Positions 8,052 to 16,757 of a stretch of 64,000 nt of DNA are shown here, piece by piece (position 1 is the stretch's first letter; every line of letters starts with the position of its first letter). Both the position numbers and the translations under genes were made by a program. Location of the stretch: NCBI RefSeq assembly GCF_030348765.1, contig NZ_JAUCEU010000007.1, forward strand, positions 1,110,501-1,174,500. The letters run 5' to 3'. Under the pieces are notes generated by a model. It was not told where the DNA came from and did no database searches. It worked only from the letters and a program-made list of their open reading frames with translations. This DNA comes from Neobacillus sp. CF12. Lineage in GTDB: Bacteria > Bacillota > Bacilli > Bacillales > Cytobacillaceae.

Positions 8052-8612
8052 TTATAACTGAAATTTGTCTTTAATGGCTTTCGCTACTTCTTCGGCACTC
8101 ATGTTTGTATTATTAATTCTGATATATTCTTCTTTGGTAATTTCGCCCTCTAAGGAATTTAATCTGTATTTTTCCAATGACTTCTTTAGATTATTTTCAG
8201 ACCATTCAATATTTCTTTTTGTAGGTTTATGCTCAAGTCGATGAGGACTTTTATTTCGCTCAAGTCTTTCATTCAGGTCAGCCTCAAGTTCGACGAAGTA
8301 AACAGTGCCGCCTCTTGACTCAAAAATCTCACAGACTTCATTGACATAGTTCCAATCAGATGGATGGTTAAACGCCCAGACATAGGTAAAAATCAAGCCT
8401 TCTAAATTGCTTTTTGCTGCGGCTTCAAATATTTCCTTCCGAAATAAGGTAACTAATCTTTGTCCTTCTTTAGTACCGAAGTCAAAAATGGGGGTAACCA
8501 TTTCGATCGTCATGTGATTATGAAAAAGCTTTAATCCAGTTAATTTAGCTAATTCCTGCCCAACTGTCATTTTCCCAACAGCCTGCGGACCAAATATCAA
8601 AACAAATTTCAT
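8052..8612 (-). CDS. P-loop NTPase of the AAA/shikimate-kinase-like type
   Basis: The protein begins MKFVLIFGPQAVGKMTVGQE with a Walker A loop (GPQAVGKMT) at residues 8-16 and later has a basic lid-type segment (NERLERNKSPHR). It is about 186 residues and resembles small nucleotide or metabolite kinases found in Bacillus; the substrate is unknown. The frame is open to 8669, but AGGAGG four bases before the ATG at 8612 and the family-like N-terminus fix the start. It is the first gene of a pair with the GNAT gene downstream. Confidence 0.75.
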   Translation of the reverse strand: MKFVLIFGPQAVGKMTVGQELAKLTGLKLFHNHMTIEMVTPIFDFGTKEGQRLVTLFRKEIFEAAAKSNLEGLIFTYVWAFNHPSDWNYVNEVCEIFESRGGTVYFVELEADLNERLERNKSPHRLEHKPTKRNIEWSENNLKKSLEKYRLNSLEGEITKEEYIRINNTNMSAEEVAKAIKDKFQL

Positions 8613-8782
8613 ATATCCTCCTAAAAAATTCAATATTACTATAATGATATTAAATTCTCTCTCTATCATACAATTCCTTCTTTTTTAGATTATACAGGAC
8701 TTCCATCTGTTTTTTCACATAAAAAAAGGGCGCTACCCCAATGGATTTGCACCTGATGTTGTTCTATTTGAACCATTCAATT

Positions 8783-9526
8783 TTAAAACATCTCATTAAT
8801 TTCCCAAGATTCAACCGTTAAATAGGCTGTTTGTGGATCCATTCCATTACCCATTAAATAGGTTATTGCAGCCACTTCCTGTAATGCATGTGCAAATGAC
8901 GTATGTTTTGCTTCATGTAATCCATATTTTACAAAAGGAGCAATACTATTTAACACATGTGATTTTAAATGAGGGTATAAAGGTTTAATATCTTCCTGTA
9001 ATTGCTCTGTTATTTGACGGTACAATTTATCTAATTCTTCTAAGCTTTCATTGTCAACAAGGATAGATAACTTTGGTTTCATACTGTTCCAATTTGAAAA
9101 AAGGTTATGACTCCATTCCAACAATTCTTCTCGGTATTGTTCACCTTCCACTATATCGATATTCCGTTCTGGTTCAAGTTCACTCTCCTCTTGAAGAGAA
9201 TCTGTTTCTAAACCTTCTTCATGGATTTGCTCTTCATATTCCAAACGATTGTCAATATTACCTTCCGTTTCATCTTTATACTCGTTGGATTCAGGATAAA
9301 ACATTACTAATTGATCATATAACCTTTTAGCTGTTTCATAATCATCGAGGTCCGCTTGAATGCCTTCCTGTAATTTAGCTTTTAATTGTCGACAGGAGTC
9401 TTCCCATTCCTTTAAGCTTTCATGATCACAAAGTTTTGAATACCTTGTTTTCATACTCCCCCAATTTAACTCAGCTATTTGACACCATTCCAATAAATCA
9501 TCCCGATATTGTTTTGGCTCAGTCAT
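8783..9526 (-). CDS. Hypothetical protein with an internal duplication
   Basis: The 247-residue soluble protein is not one I recognise. It contains two copies of a helical module of about 60 residues: QYRDDLLEWCQIAELNWGSM at the N-terminus and QYREELLEWSHNLFSNWNSM at about residue 127. Both continue with a KxxxLxDxESLxE-type segment, and a very acidic linker separates them. The C-terminal 60 residues (HAKHTSFAHALQEVAAITYL-like, then MGNGMDPQTAYLTVESWE) are unique. A GGGGGATGG ribosome site precedes the ATG. There is no signal peptide or membrane segment. Confidence is high that it is a real gene and nil for function. Confidence 0.7.
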   Translation of the reverse strand: MTEPKQYRDDLLEWCQIAELNWGSMKTRYSKLCDHESLKEWEDSCRQLKAKLQEGIQADLDDYETAKRLYDQLVMFYPESNEYKDETEGNIDNRLEYEEQIHEEGLETDSLQEESELEPERNIDIVEGEQYREELLEWSHNLFSNWNSMKPKLSILVDNESLEELDKLYRQITEQLQEDIKPLYPHLKSHVLNSIAPFVKYGLHEAKHTSFAHALQEVAAITYLMGNGMDPQTAYLTVESWEINEMF

Positions 9527-9737
9527 TTTGACACCATCCCCCGCCTTGTTTGTTTTTTATCTTCCTTCAAATGAAACAGTAATTTCTTACGTCTTCTATA
9601 ACCACAATCTCATACTATGTATCACGATTGTCCCAAGATTAGGCGTTTACCCATAGGCACAACGAATAACTTCAGTAATTTAAAGGAATGTAGTAATTAT
9701 ATATATATGAGCTGTTCCCTTTTGACTTATCCCTTGT

Positions 9738-10307
9738 TCAATATTTCTTTTCAATCAGAAAAGTTGTTATTCCAACAGTGGTCATAGCGACACAAGAATA
9801 AAGGAAGCTGTCCGTTTCCAGTACACTAAAACCTGCTAAAACAATAATTCCATCGATTAGTATAATGACAAGTGCTAAATTTAAAGAAAACCTTCCAGAA
9901 ATGATTTTTGCGAGTAAGTCCGTTCCCCCAGTACTTGACTTATACCGCAGCATCAAACCAACTCCGGTTCCAATGATGACTCCTCCTATTAAAGCACTGC
10001 CAAGCTGAGAAATGATAAATTGGTGACGAAGAGGTGAGAGCAAATCAATAAACAAAGAAGAGACCAACAATCCCTGCAAACTGCTAAGAAAATAACTTTT
10101 CTCACTCAAAATTGACAATATACAGATTGGGGCACTCAAAGCGATCATGGTCATTCCTGTCTGAAAATGATAGAAATAATGAAGGATTAATGCAATTCCT
10201 AGGATTCCACCATCAATTAAATGATTAGGAACAAGAAACCCGTTTACTCCAATTCCTAATAGCAAACTGCCAATAATAGTGGCTATAAATTTTTGAAAAA
10301 TAAACAT
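9738..10307 (-). CDS. YitT/DUF161-type membrane protein lacking the C-terminal DUF2179 domain
   Basis: The protein has five to six hydrophobic segments with YitT-family signatures: GIGVNGFLVPNHLIDGGILGI near the N-terminus, GVGLMLRYKSSTGGTDLLAKII in the middle. Typical YitT proteins are about 280 residues and end in a soluble DUF2179 domain; this one stops at about 189 residues with FLIEKKY, directly after the last membrane segment. No remnant of DUF2179 is visible downstream. The role is unknown. I chose the ATG at 10307 over the GTG at 10310 because AGGA is better spaced. Confidence 0.8.
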   Translation of the reverse strand: MFIFQKFIATIIGSLLLGIGVNGFLVPNHLIDGGILGIALILHYFYHFQTGMTMIALSAPICILSILSEKSYFLSSLQGLLVSSLFIDLLSPLRHQFIISQLGSALIGGVIIGTGVGLMLRYKSSTGGTDLLAKIISGRFSLNLALVIILIDGIIVLAGFSVLETDSFLYSCVAMTTVGITTFLIEKKY

Positions 10308-10410
10308 CACCTTGTCCTATCTTTTTTGTCTATAATTATGTAACCAACTTGGAATTCAGAATCATAGATAAATATAAGATTATGAAAATTACTTACAAGT
10401 TAAGCTATGC

Positions 10411-10440
10411 CTAAAAAAGCGATGCGTTAAGCTTCGCTTT
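10411..10440 (-). terminator. Terminator after the PAP2/haloperoxidase-like gene
   Basis: On the minus strand AAAGCGA pairs with TCGCTTT around an 11-nt loop and is followed by TTTT. The left arm touches the stop codon of the gene. Confidence 0.65.
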
Positions 10441-11153
10441 TACCTCAATTTTACATTTTGCACTCTTAAAACTTTCACAACCACTTCACCAATTTGTCTG
10501 CCTAAATCTAATCCTTCATCGTTATCTACTTTAAAATGGACGCCTGCATATAGACGAGATTGAGCACTTAATTCCATTCTTCCCTTTATTTCAAATACCT
10601 CTTCAGGAAAAAAATAACTTAATAGAACCTCTGCACAACCTGCCACAGTAGCGTGTGCAGAGGGATAGGACGGAAAACGAGGGGTTGACAATACAGGAGT
10701 TAGGTCTTTGCTATATTGGTTTGGACGTGCCACGTCCCAAAGGTATTTAAAATACCAGGTTATAACAAAGGCATCATTTAATGAAGCATGAAGAAATCCT
10801 AACACCCTAGCTAAATCGGGTGATCCCAGACTATGCTTGTCAGCTAAATCACAGGTCATAGTAGAAATTCTCTCCGTTATCTCTACTATTCCCCAATATT
10901 TTGCAATTTGTATTTGGCTTGGCGTTAATGATTTTAATGTTGCCTCTACCGTTGGTAATTCTTTCTCCCAATCAATATCATTAGGATTTTTAATACTCCA
11001 ATTAATACGCTGACGAAAAGGATCTAAGAAAATATTGTCTTTTTCTCTAAAAATAAAAAACATCGGCCAATCTCTTGGTTCTGGGGATCCTTGAGGAGGG
11101 TTTTCTTCCTCTGGGTAAGGATATTCTGACCATCTTCTGTAACTTGCTCGCAT
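10440..11153 (-). CDS. Vanadium haloperoxidase / PAP2-superfamily phosphatase-like protein
   Basis: The 237-residue soluble protein carries the three phosphate/vanadate-binding motifs of the superfamily: KYLWDVARPNQ (K-x6-RP), FPSYPSAHAT (PSxH, here PSAH) and SRLYAGVHFKVDNDEG (SRxxxGxHxxxD). Lack of membrane segments and the PSAH form place it nearer vanadium-dependent haloperoxidases and soluble acid phosphatases than membrane lipid phosphatases. Whether it uses vanadate or hydrolyses phosphate esters is not decidable here. GGGGGG precedes the ATG. It is monocistronic with its own terminator. Confidence 0.85.
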   Translation of the reverse strand: MRASYRRWSEYPYPEEENPPQGSPEPRDWPMFFIFREKDNIFLDPFRQRINWSIKNPNDIDWEKELPTVEATLKSLTPSQIQIAKYWGIVEITERISTMTCDLADKHSLGSPDLARVLGFLHASLNDAFVITWYFKYLWDVARPNQYSKDLTPVLSTPRFPSYPSAHATVAGCAEVLLSYFFPEEVFEIKGRMELSAQSRLYAGVHFKVDNDEGLDLGRQIGEVVVKVLRVQNVKLR

Positions 11154-11366
11154 ACACCATCCCCCCTTTTTAACGTTTCTTAGTTATTTATGAAAAATTG
11201 AAATGAAAAATGACCCATATCACCAAAGATCGCAACGGAAATTTCAAACCTATCACTCCCTTGAACTATGCCTGCAATCAAAATGTAAATATTCTGTCAC
11301 TGTAATAGAGTTGATGTTAGGAAATTGAGAGTATAAACTTTAGCTACTAAATAAGGAGTGATTAAG

Positions 11367-11693
11367 TTGAATACAATAACTGTAGATAAACTGACATTTA
11401 AGAAAAAATTATCGATGATTGAGCAATTTGCAATCAAAGATTTCCTTTTTAAATGGGTTGGCAGACCAGCAGAAGGTATAGATGAATTTCTACCACTTGA
11501 GTACACAGAATGTGTCTTTGCGAAGATGGAGGCAAAACAGGAAAAAGCTTTTGTGATAAATGGGAATGAGCATTTCCGATATGCGACGATAACAGAGGCT
11601 AATGAAATGGTGATTGGATTTTTAGATTGGAATAATGAGTTAAAGCATAGAGTCCTTTCTCTAGATGAGGTTTTATTTGGTAAGCACGAATAA
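11367..11693 (+). CDS. Hypothetical small protein
   Basis: I do not recognise this protein of about 108 residues. It is mixed alpha/beta, without signal peptide or membrane helix, and contains FLFKWVGRPAEGIDEFLPLEY and a C-terminal VIGFLDWNNELKHRVLSLDE. A GTG at 11358 overlaps the GGAG ribosome site itself, so the TTG at 11367, eight bases after GGAG, is the better start. It is divergent from the PAP2-like gene. A weak hairpin (AAGCAC/GTGCTT) without a clear T-run follows the stop. Confidence 0.6.
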   Translation: MNTITVDKLTFKKKLSMIEQFAIKDFLFKWVGRPAEGIDEFLPLEYTECVFAKMEAKQEKAFVINGNEHFRYATITEANEMVIGFLDWNNELKHRVLSLDEVLFGKHE

Positions 11694-11868
11694 AGTGCTT
11701 ACCCCTGCCATGGTGTAAACGCTGCGCTATCCCCTAACTTCCACTTCCCATTATTTATTTTTCCCTTCCATTTTTATGTTCTTGAATTGTTTTCTTAAAA
11801 TGAATTATTAAATAAAAAAGTATACAATATTTATGAAGATACCTAAATGAATACAAAGGATGTAAGAA

Positions 11869-13311
11869 ATGGATTGGAAACCGGATAGAACATCTAAAAT
11901 CCCGATTTATAAACAACTTGCTTTATATATTGAGACCGGAATCGGTGATGGAACTTTTCCGCCTGATAAACCATTACCTTCCGAAAGAGGTTTGTCTGCT
12001 GAACTTGGCGTAAACAGAAGCACGGTGATTGCTGCTTATGACGAATTGGAATCCCAAGGTCTGATTAATCGAAATAGAGGCAGCGGAACAACAATCAATA
12101 AAGATATTTGGGGAATTTCTAAGAAACGGATCCCAAGTTGGAACCGATACATTGAGGCAGGTTCATTTTTACCAAATTTGCCTGTAACGCAAAGAATACA
12201 CAAAGAAATGGCTGAGCACAGCTTAATTAATTTAGCTAGTGGAGAATTATCTCAGGATCTCTTTCCGATGAATTCATTACGAGAGATTACTTCTAATCGC
12301 TCCTTTATTGGATCATTAGGATATGACCATCCCCAGGGCAATGCAGTCCTCAGGCAAACCCTTACGGACCATGTAAAGCAGTTTCGTGGAATCGAAACGA
12401 ATCCATCCTCCATACTGGTTACATCAGGTGCCCAACAAGCTTTGCATCTGGTTGTACAATGTTTATTAAAACCTGGAGACGCTGTGGCGATTGAAAATCC
12501 TTCCTATCATTACAATCTACCTGTTTTTAAATCAGCAGGAATCAAAACATATGATTTAACGGGAGATGAGAATGGAATAAATCCCAATGATATCACTGCA
12601 CTGTATAAAAAACATAGAATCCGGATGATTTTTTTAAATCCTATTTTTCAAAATCCTACCGGGACTTTGATGTCTGAAGAAAGGCGCAAAAAGGTACTTG
12701 AACTATCATCTGAATATGGAATTCCCATTGTTGAGGATGATCCGTACAGTTTAACCTCTTTTAATGGAGAAAAAATTCAAACCCTCAAATCATTAGATTA
12801 TTATGGGAATGTTTTATATATTAGTTCTCTAACAAAAATCGTTGCTTCTGGCTTACGAATAGGTTGGATTATCGGACCTAATGCGGTTATCGAAAGGTTA
12901 TCAGATGCCAAACAGCAAGTTGATTTTGGACACGCCAGTTACACGCAATGGATAGCGAATGATTTTATTGATTCCAACGGTTTTGAATCTCATATAAAGA
13001 ATTTAGTAAATCAGTTAGAAAATAGAAGAAACCAAATTGTAAACAGCCTTCAAACCTATTTAAAAGATCAGGTCAATTTTTTTATACCCGAAGGCGGAAT
13101 TCATATCTGGTGCGGGATAAAGAAAAACGATGTTAATGAGATTCAATTGCTTGAAGAATCCATTAAAAGAGGCGTTATCTATGTACCAGGATCAACAATG
13201 GGATCTGAGAAAGGTTTTGTCCGTTTTACCTTTTCACGGGAAAAAGAAGAAGATATTAATGAAGGAATTAGAAGGTTTGCGCTAGCTCTTAAAGCTGTTT
13301 CAAAGAAATAA
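11869..13311 (+). CDS. MocR/PdxR-type transcriptional regulator (GntR winged helix fused to aminotransferase)
   Basis: Residues about 8-75 form a GntR-type winged helix (PIYKQLALYIETGIGDGTFP, LPSERGLSAELGVNRSTV). The remainder is a class I aminotransferase fold with FLNPIFQNPTGTLMS and the PLP lysine region SSLTKIVASGLRIGW. The length of 480 residues is typical. MocR proteins use bound PLP or a PLP-amino acid adduct to control transcription, often of vitamin B6, GABA or taurine genes. No obvious target gene is adjacent, so the target may be distant or the gene itself. AAGGATG precedes the ATG. Confidence 0.92.
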   Translation: MDWKPDRTSKIPIYKQLALYIETGIGDGTFPPDKPLPSERGLSAELGVNRSTVIAAYDELESQGLINRNRGSGTTINKDIWGISKKRIPSWNRYIEAGSFLPNLPVTQRIHKEMAEHSLINLASGELSQDLFPMNSLREITSNRSFIGSLGYDHPQGNAVLRQTLTDHVKQFRGIETNPSSILVTSGAQQALHLVVQCLLKPGDAVAIENPSYHYNLPVFKSAGIKTYDLTGDENGINPNDITALYKKHRIRMIFLNPIFQNPTGTLMSEERRKKVLELSSEYGIPIVEDDPYSLTSFNGEKIQTLKSLDYYGNVLYISSLTKIVASGLRIGWIIGPNAVIERLSDAKQQVDFGHASYTQWIANDFIDSNGFESHIKNLVNQLENRRNQIVNSLQTYLKDQVNFFIPEGGIHIWCGIKKNDVNEIQLLEESIKRGVIYVPGSTMGSEKGFVRFTFSREKEEDINEGIRRFALALKAVSKK

Positions 13312-13342
13312 AAAGGATCAGGATTTATTCTGATCCTTTTTA
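13311..13342. terminator. Bidirectional terminator between mocR-type gene and small membrane gene
   Basis: AAAAGGATCA pairs with TGATCCTTTT around a GGATTTATTC loop. Both strands have a T-run, so it can end the plus-strand regulator gene and the convergent small gene at 13350. Confidence 0.85.
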
Positions 13343-13349
13343 CCAATTA

Positions 13350-13541
13350 TTAAATTAACCAAATGTAGATTCCAAGTGCAACCAATGCTATAAAAATAAT
13401 CACCACATATATTAAGGTCAAATTGGTTGTATTTCTTTTGGTAGAAGTACTGTAGTTTTCATCAGGCTTCCCCGTTAATATCAGGGTTAAAACAACAGCA
13501 ATAATTAGAATTAATATAACTAATACTGATAATATTTCCAT
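13350..13541 (-). CDS. Small two-helix membrane protein
   Basis: The 63-residue protein has two predicted membrane helices (residues about 3-23 and 42-62) joined by a polar loop, KPDENYSTSTKRN. I do not recognise a family. GAGGTG lies four bases before the ATG, which is close but usable. It converges on the MocR-type gene and shares its terminator. Confidence 0.6.
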   Translation of the reverse strand: MEILSVLVILILIIAVVLTLILTGKPDENYSTSTKRNTTNLTLIYVVIIFIALVALGIYIWLI

Positions 13542-13683
13542 GCTGCACCTCGTATTTTTTTATTAGTGCTTATACTAATTAATAATAGCGCAGCTGAAAC
13601 AATTCTTAACCATCCAATTCACCAAAAATTAGACCATCCACTTTAAACACTTTTTCAAAACACCTCCTAAGTACTTGCTAATT

Positions 13684-14229
13684 CTATTGATTAAACCTGC
13701 CCATTAACACGGTATTATAGTACTTTCCGTCTGATAAAAGTTTGTCATTTTTAAGAATACCTTCTACTTCGAAGCCATATTTTTGATAAAGCTTTACTGC
13801 TTTTTCGTTAGTCTCTAGAACTTTTAAGGAGATTTTCATTATTTCATTCTTATCTGCCCAGTGTATACATTCTTCTAAGAACTTTTTGCCAATCCCAAAG
13901 CCCCAATATTCTTTTAAAATACAAACCCCAAATTCTACTTTATGAGAGGTCCGTTTCAATGGGTTCCCTTCACATCTAGAAAAACCTACAATTCTATTAT
14001 TGACATCAGCAACTAAAAATAAGTGGTTGACCCGTTCGGAATCTTCCTTAATTATTTGTTTAAATCCTGTTTCATCTATGTATGCCTCTCCTTGCTCTCT
14101 GTCTAAATTCTCTGTTTCGCCATCAATCTGTACCCGGACTTCAGACAAACCCATTGCATCTTTCTCTATTGCAGACCTGATGGTATAGCGTAAACCATTA
14201 ACAGTAAATTCTTTTGTATCAACAATCAT
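13684..14229 (-). CDS. GNAT family N-acetyltransferase
   Basis: The protein of about 181 residues has the GNAT core, with VEFGVCILKEYWGFGIGKKFLE as the acetyl-CoA loop and NEKAVKLYQKYGFEVEGILKND as the C-terminal core. The RYTIRSAIEKDAMGLSEVRVQID start is typical of this group. The frame opens at 14271, but GGAGG eight bases before the ATG at 14229 decides the start. The substrate is unknown. No partner gene is adjacent. Confidence 0.85.
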   Translation of the reverse strand: MIVDTKEFTVNGLRYTIRSAIEKDAMGLSEVRVQIDGETENLDREQGEAYIDETGFKQIIKEDSERVNHLFLVADVNNRIVGFSRCEGNPLKRTSHKVEFGVCILKEYWGFGIGKKFLEECIHWADKNEIMKISLKVLETNEKAVKLYQKYGFEVEGILKNDKLLSDGKYYNTVLMGRFNQ

Positions 14230-14304
14230 TTCGTTTTCCTCCTCACATTTAAAAATAGAGAACGCATTCAATTATTCTAATATTCTATTGGCTAGACTGT
14301 AAAC

Positions 14305-14332
14305 AAAAAAGCGCAATGGACGAATCCATTGC
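14305..14332 (-). terminator. Terminator after the esterase gene
   Basis: On the minus strand GCAATGGA and TCCATTGC pair around a 4-nt loop, extended by GC, and TTTTTTGTTT follows. Confidence 0.8.
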
Positions 14333-14345
14333 ACTAAATTAATTT

Positions 14346-15302
14346 TTATATACTTACTGATTCCTGTTGAGGCTGTAACGCCTTTTTCAACGCTTGAACA
14401 TATTCATTTCTTGCTTGTTTACCAATTTCGGATGTTGGATTCAATAGTTCAAAACCATGGTAAGCACCTGGGTACAGGTGAAATTCCACTGCTACTCCTG
14501 CTTGAGCTAATTTAGCAACATATTCGAGGGTTTCATCGCGGAATGGATCTAATTGACCAACACAAGTAAAGGTTGGCGGCAGGTTAGAAAGGTTTTTTGC
14601 CCGGGCAGGTGCAGCATATGGTGAAATTTCTCCATTTGCATGTTCTCCTAAATACATCCTCCAACCTGCTAAATTGTTTCCACGGTTCCAGATCGCACGT
14701 TCATCGGTAATTTCGTAACTTGAAGGTGTCACATTTCGGTCATCAATCATCGGGTACAATGGCATTTGGAATGATATCGCCGGACCCTTACGATCCCGTG
14801 CTAACAAACTCAGCGCTGCTGTCAATCCACCCCCGGCACTTTGACCAGCTACAGCAACACGCGAGACATCGATCTTCAATTCTTCAGCAGCATTTGTCAT
14901 CCATACCAATGCAGCATAACAATCCTCTAGTGGTGCCGGGTATGGATGCTCAGGAGCAAGGCGGTAATCAACCGATACAACTACACAGTGTGCCTGCTCA
15001 GCAAAGAGCTGGCAGTCGCCATCAGAACCATCCGCATCTCCTAATACGTACCCGCCACCATGAATAAACAAAAGTGCTGGAAGTTTTTCCGCATTTCTCG
15101 ATACGGGTTCATATATTTTTACCTTCATATCTTGGCCATCGCCACCAGGTATAGTGCGTGTTGCATTGGTAACATTTTCAGATTTTTCAATAGGAAATGC
15201 GGGAGCTAGTCTAGCCGCTTCCAATCCTTCGGGAAGGCTTAGCGGTGGAAAAACCGTAAGCATTTCTTTCAATTCTGATGCTACTCTATTCATAAAGTCC
15301 AT
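14346..15302 (-). CDS. Alpha/beta hydrolase of the hormone-sensitive-lipase family
   Basis: The 318-residue protein has the HSL-family oxyanion motif HGGG at residues 81-84, the nucleophile elbow GQSAGGG with Ser155, the acid in QLDPFRDE (Asp252) and the catalytic His282 in YPGAYHGFE. These enzymes hydrolyse short-chain esters or acylated small molecules in the cytoplasm; no secretion signal is present. AGGAGG precedes the ATG and a terminator follows, so it is a single-gene unit. Confidence 0.9.
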   Translation of the reverse strand: MDFMNRVASELKEMLTVFPPLSLPEGLEAARLAPAFPIEKSENVTNATRTIPGGDGQDMKVKIYEPVSRNAEKLPALLFIHGGGYVLGDADGSDGDCQLFAEQAHCVVVSVDYRLAPEHPYPAPLEDCYAALVWMTNAAEELKIDVSRVAVAGQSAGGGLTAALSLLARDRKGPAISFQMPLYPMIDDRNVTPSSYEITDERAIWNRGNNLAGWRMYLGEHANGEISPYAAPARAKNLSNLPPTFTCVGQLDPFRDETLEYVAKLAQAGVAVEFHLYPGAYHGFELLNPTSEIGKQARNEYVQALKKALQPQQESVSI

Positions 15303-15405
15303 TAAAAAACCTCCTATAAATTTCTCTATGTATGATCAATGTTTGCACAATCATCATATGCTTTTTCATATAAAGTTATAACTATTAAATAGACTTATAG
15401 ACCTA

Positions 15406-15801
15406 CTACTTATTCATTTTCCTTAATTCAATAAAATCCATGTTCTCTATCGAATGATTCTTTTCCTTCCAAATCATAAATAGAAGTAGTTTGGATTCTT
15501 TATCATAATAGGTACACTCATTTTTACATTCAAAAATATAATATCCATCTTTATCTAGTACTGGTAAACCCGCTTCATAATGAGGATGTATATTAAAATT
15601 GAGCTGTTCAATCTCTGCAATCCCTTTATATTTAACTACTACTGTGTAACTACTATTAAGTCCTTTTATTTTTGAATTTATCGTAATCCGCCAATTCTCA
15701 TCTTCACCCATATAGGTAACAGTTTTCCCTCTTACCATAACTTCATAGAATGAAATTAACAGAACAAATACCACAATAGACCAAATAAACTTCTTTCTCA
15801 T
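15406..15801 (-). CDS. Hypothetical membrane-anchored or secreted small protein
   Basis: The 131-residue protein starts with a basic tip and a hydrophobic segment (residues about 5-21), followed by a beta-rich extracytoplasmic domain containing two cysteines close together (FECKNECTYYD). I do not recognise a family. AAAGAGGTG precedes the ATG, separated by a run of eight T. It lies downstream of the SPOR amidase on the same strand, 64 bp away, so cotranscription is possible. Confidence 0.6.
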   Translation of the reverse strand: MRKKFIWSIVVFVLLISFYEVMVRGKTVTYMGEDENWRITINSKIKGLNSSYTVVVKYKGIAEIEQLNFNIHPHYEAGLPVLDKDGYYIFECKNECTYYDKESKLLLFMIWKEKNHSIENMDFIELRKMNK

Positions 15802-15865
15802 AAAAAAAACACCTCTTTATAAGAGATGTGAATTTTATTTATTTATGACTACTTATAGAGTAAGG

Positions 15866-16552
15866 TTATACAATAATCGCTGGATATCCTTTTGCTTTCA
15901 ACTCTTCAGCCAAGTTCTTTGCATTATTAAGATCTGTAAAGGCTCCTACTTGTACACGATAAAGGCTAATGCTTGCTGGAGATTCGGCTGGGTTCTTTTT
16001 CAGACCATACTGAGAAACTAGCCCATCCACAACTGCTTTTGCTGCTCTTTCCTGGTACTCCGCTGTCCTCATTTTCATGGCTTCGTTTTGATTGGTCATA
16101 AAAGCAAATTCTATTACTATTGCAGTCATTTTTGTTTCTCGTACCATTTGGAAATTGGCCGCTTTTACACCGCGATTACGAAATCCTACATCTCTTACTA
16201 GATTGGTTTGTATTTTTTCGGCAAGAGCAACAGCCTCTTTTGGTTTTGTCGTATACGTATAGATTTCAGTACCACCCGCACTGTTCCAACCAGATCCGTA
16301 AGCATTTAAATGGTAGTCGATATGGACATTTCCATCCCAGCCATTTATTCGTTCACAGCGTTTCTTGAGGGGGATATCAATTTTCCCAGTAGGATCATCA
16401 ATCCGTTTTTGAAGTACATCTTTATAATTTTCTAGTTCCCTCATCACCAGTTCAACAATCTCACTCGTGACCTGCCATTCCTTATAACCATCAGGTGACT
16501 GCTTTCCTGGTGTAACTAGTGCATGTCCTGCCGCATGGGTTATTTTTAACAT
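15866..16552 (-). CDS. N-acetylmuramoyl-L-alanine amidase (Amidase_3) with C-terminal SPOR domain, CwlC-like
   Basis: Residues about 1-180 are a zinc amidase domain, with His ligands in HAAGHA and HIDYHLNA and the catalytic glutamate in AIVIEFAFMTN. Residues about 193-228 (LYRVQVGAFTDLNNAKNLAE onward) form a SPOR-type peptidoglycan-binding module. There is no signal peptide. In B. subtilis the same arrangement is CwlC, a mother-cell lysis enzyme acting late in sporulation, and related proteins are phage endolysins. No phage genes are near, so the sporulation role is preferred but inferred. Confidence 0.85.
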   Translation of the reverse strand: MLKITHAAGHALVTPGKQSPDGYKEWQVTSEIVELVMRELENYKDVLQKRIDDPTGKIDIPLKKRCERINGWDGNVHIDYHLNAYGSGWNSAGGTEIYTYTTKPKEAVALAEKIQTNLVRDVGFRNRGVKAANFQMVRETKMTAIVIEFAFMTNQNEAMKMRTAEYQERAAKAVVDGLVSQYGLKKNPAESPASISLYRVQVGAFTDLNNAKNLAEELKAKGYPAIIV

Positions 16553-16757
16553 ACTATCATCTCCCTTTTTTTTGAAAATGGAACTGACTGGTTCCCATTC
16601 CTTTCATATTTTATATATAGGTAAGATACAAATAAGGACAGGTTTGACTATTAATATTTTATTAGAATAACTTTTTCGCATAATTGGTAATTTTTATACA
16701 AAATTGGAGAAATTAAGGTAAATCGTATTTTTGAACACATAACAGGAGGTACATGTA

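Noticed and set aside
15866..16552. Prophage lysis module
   Set aside because: The amidase resembles both CwlC and endolysins, but no holin, tail or integrase gene is near.
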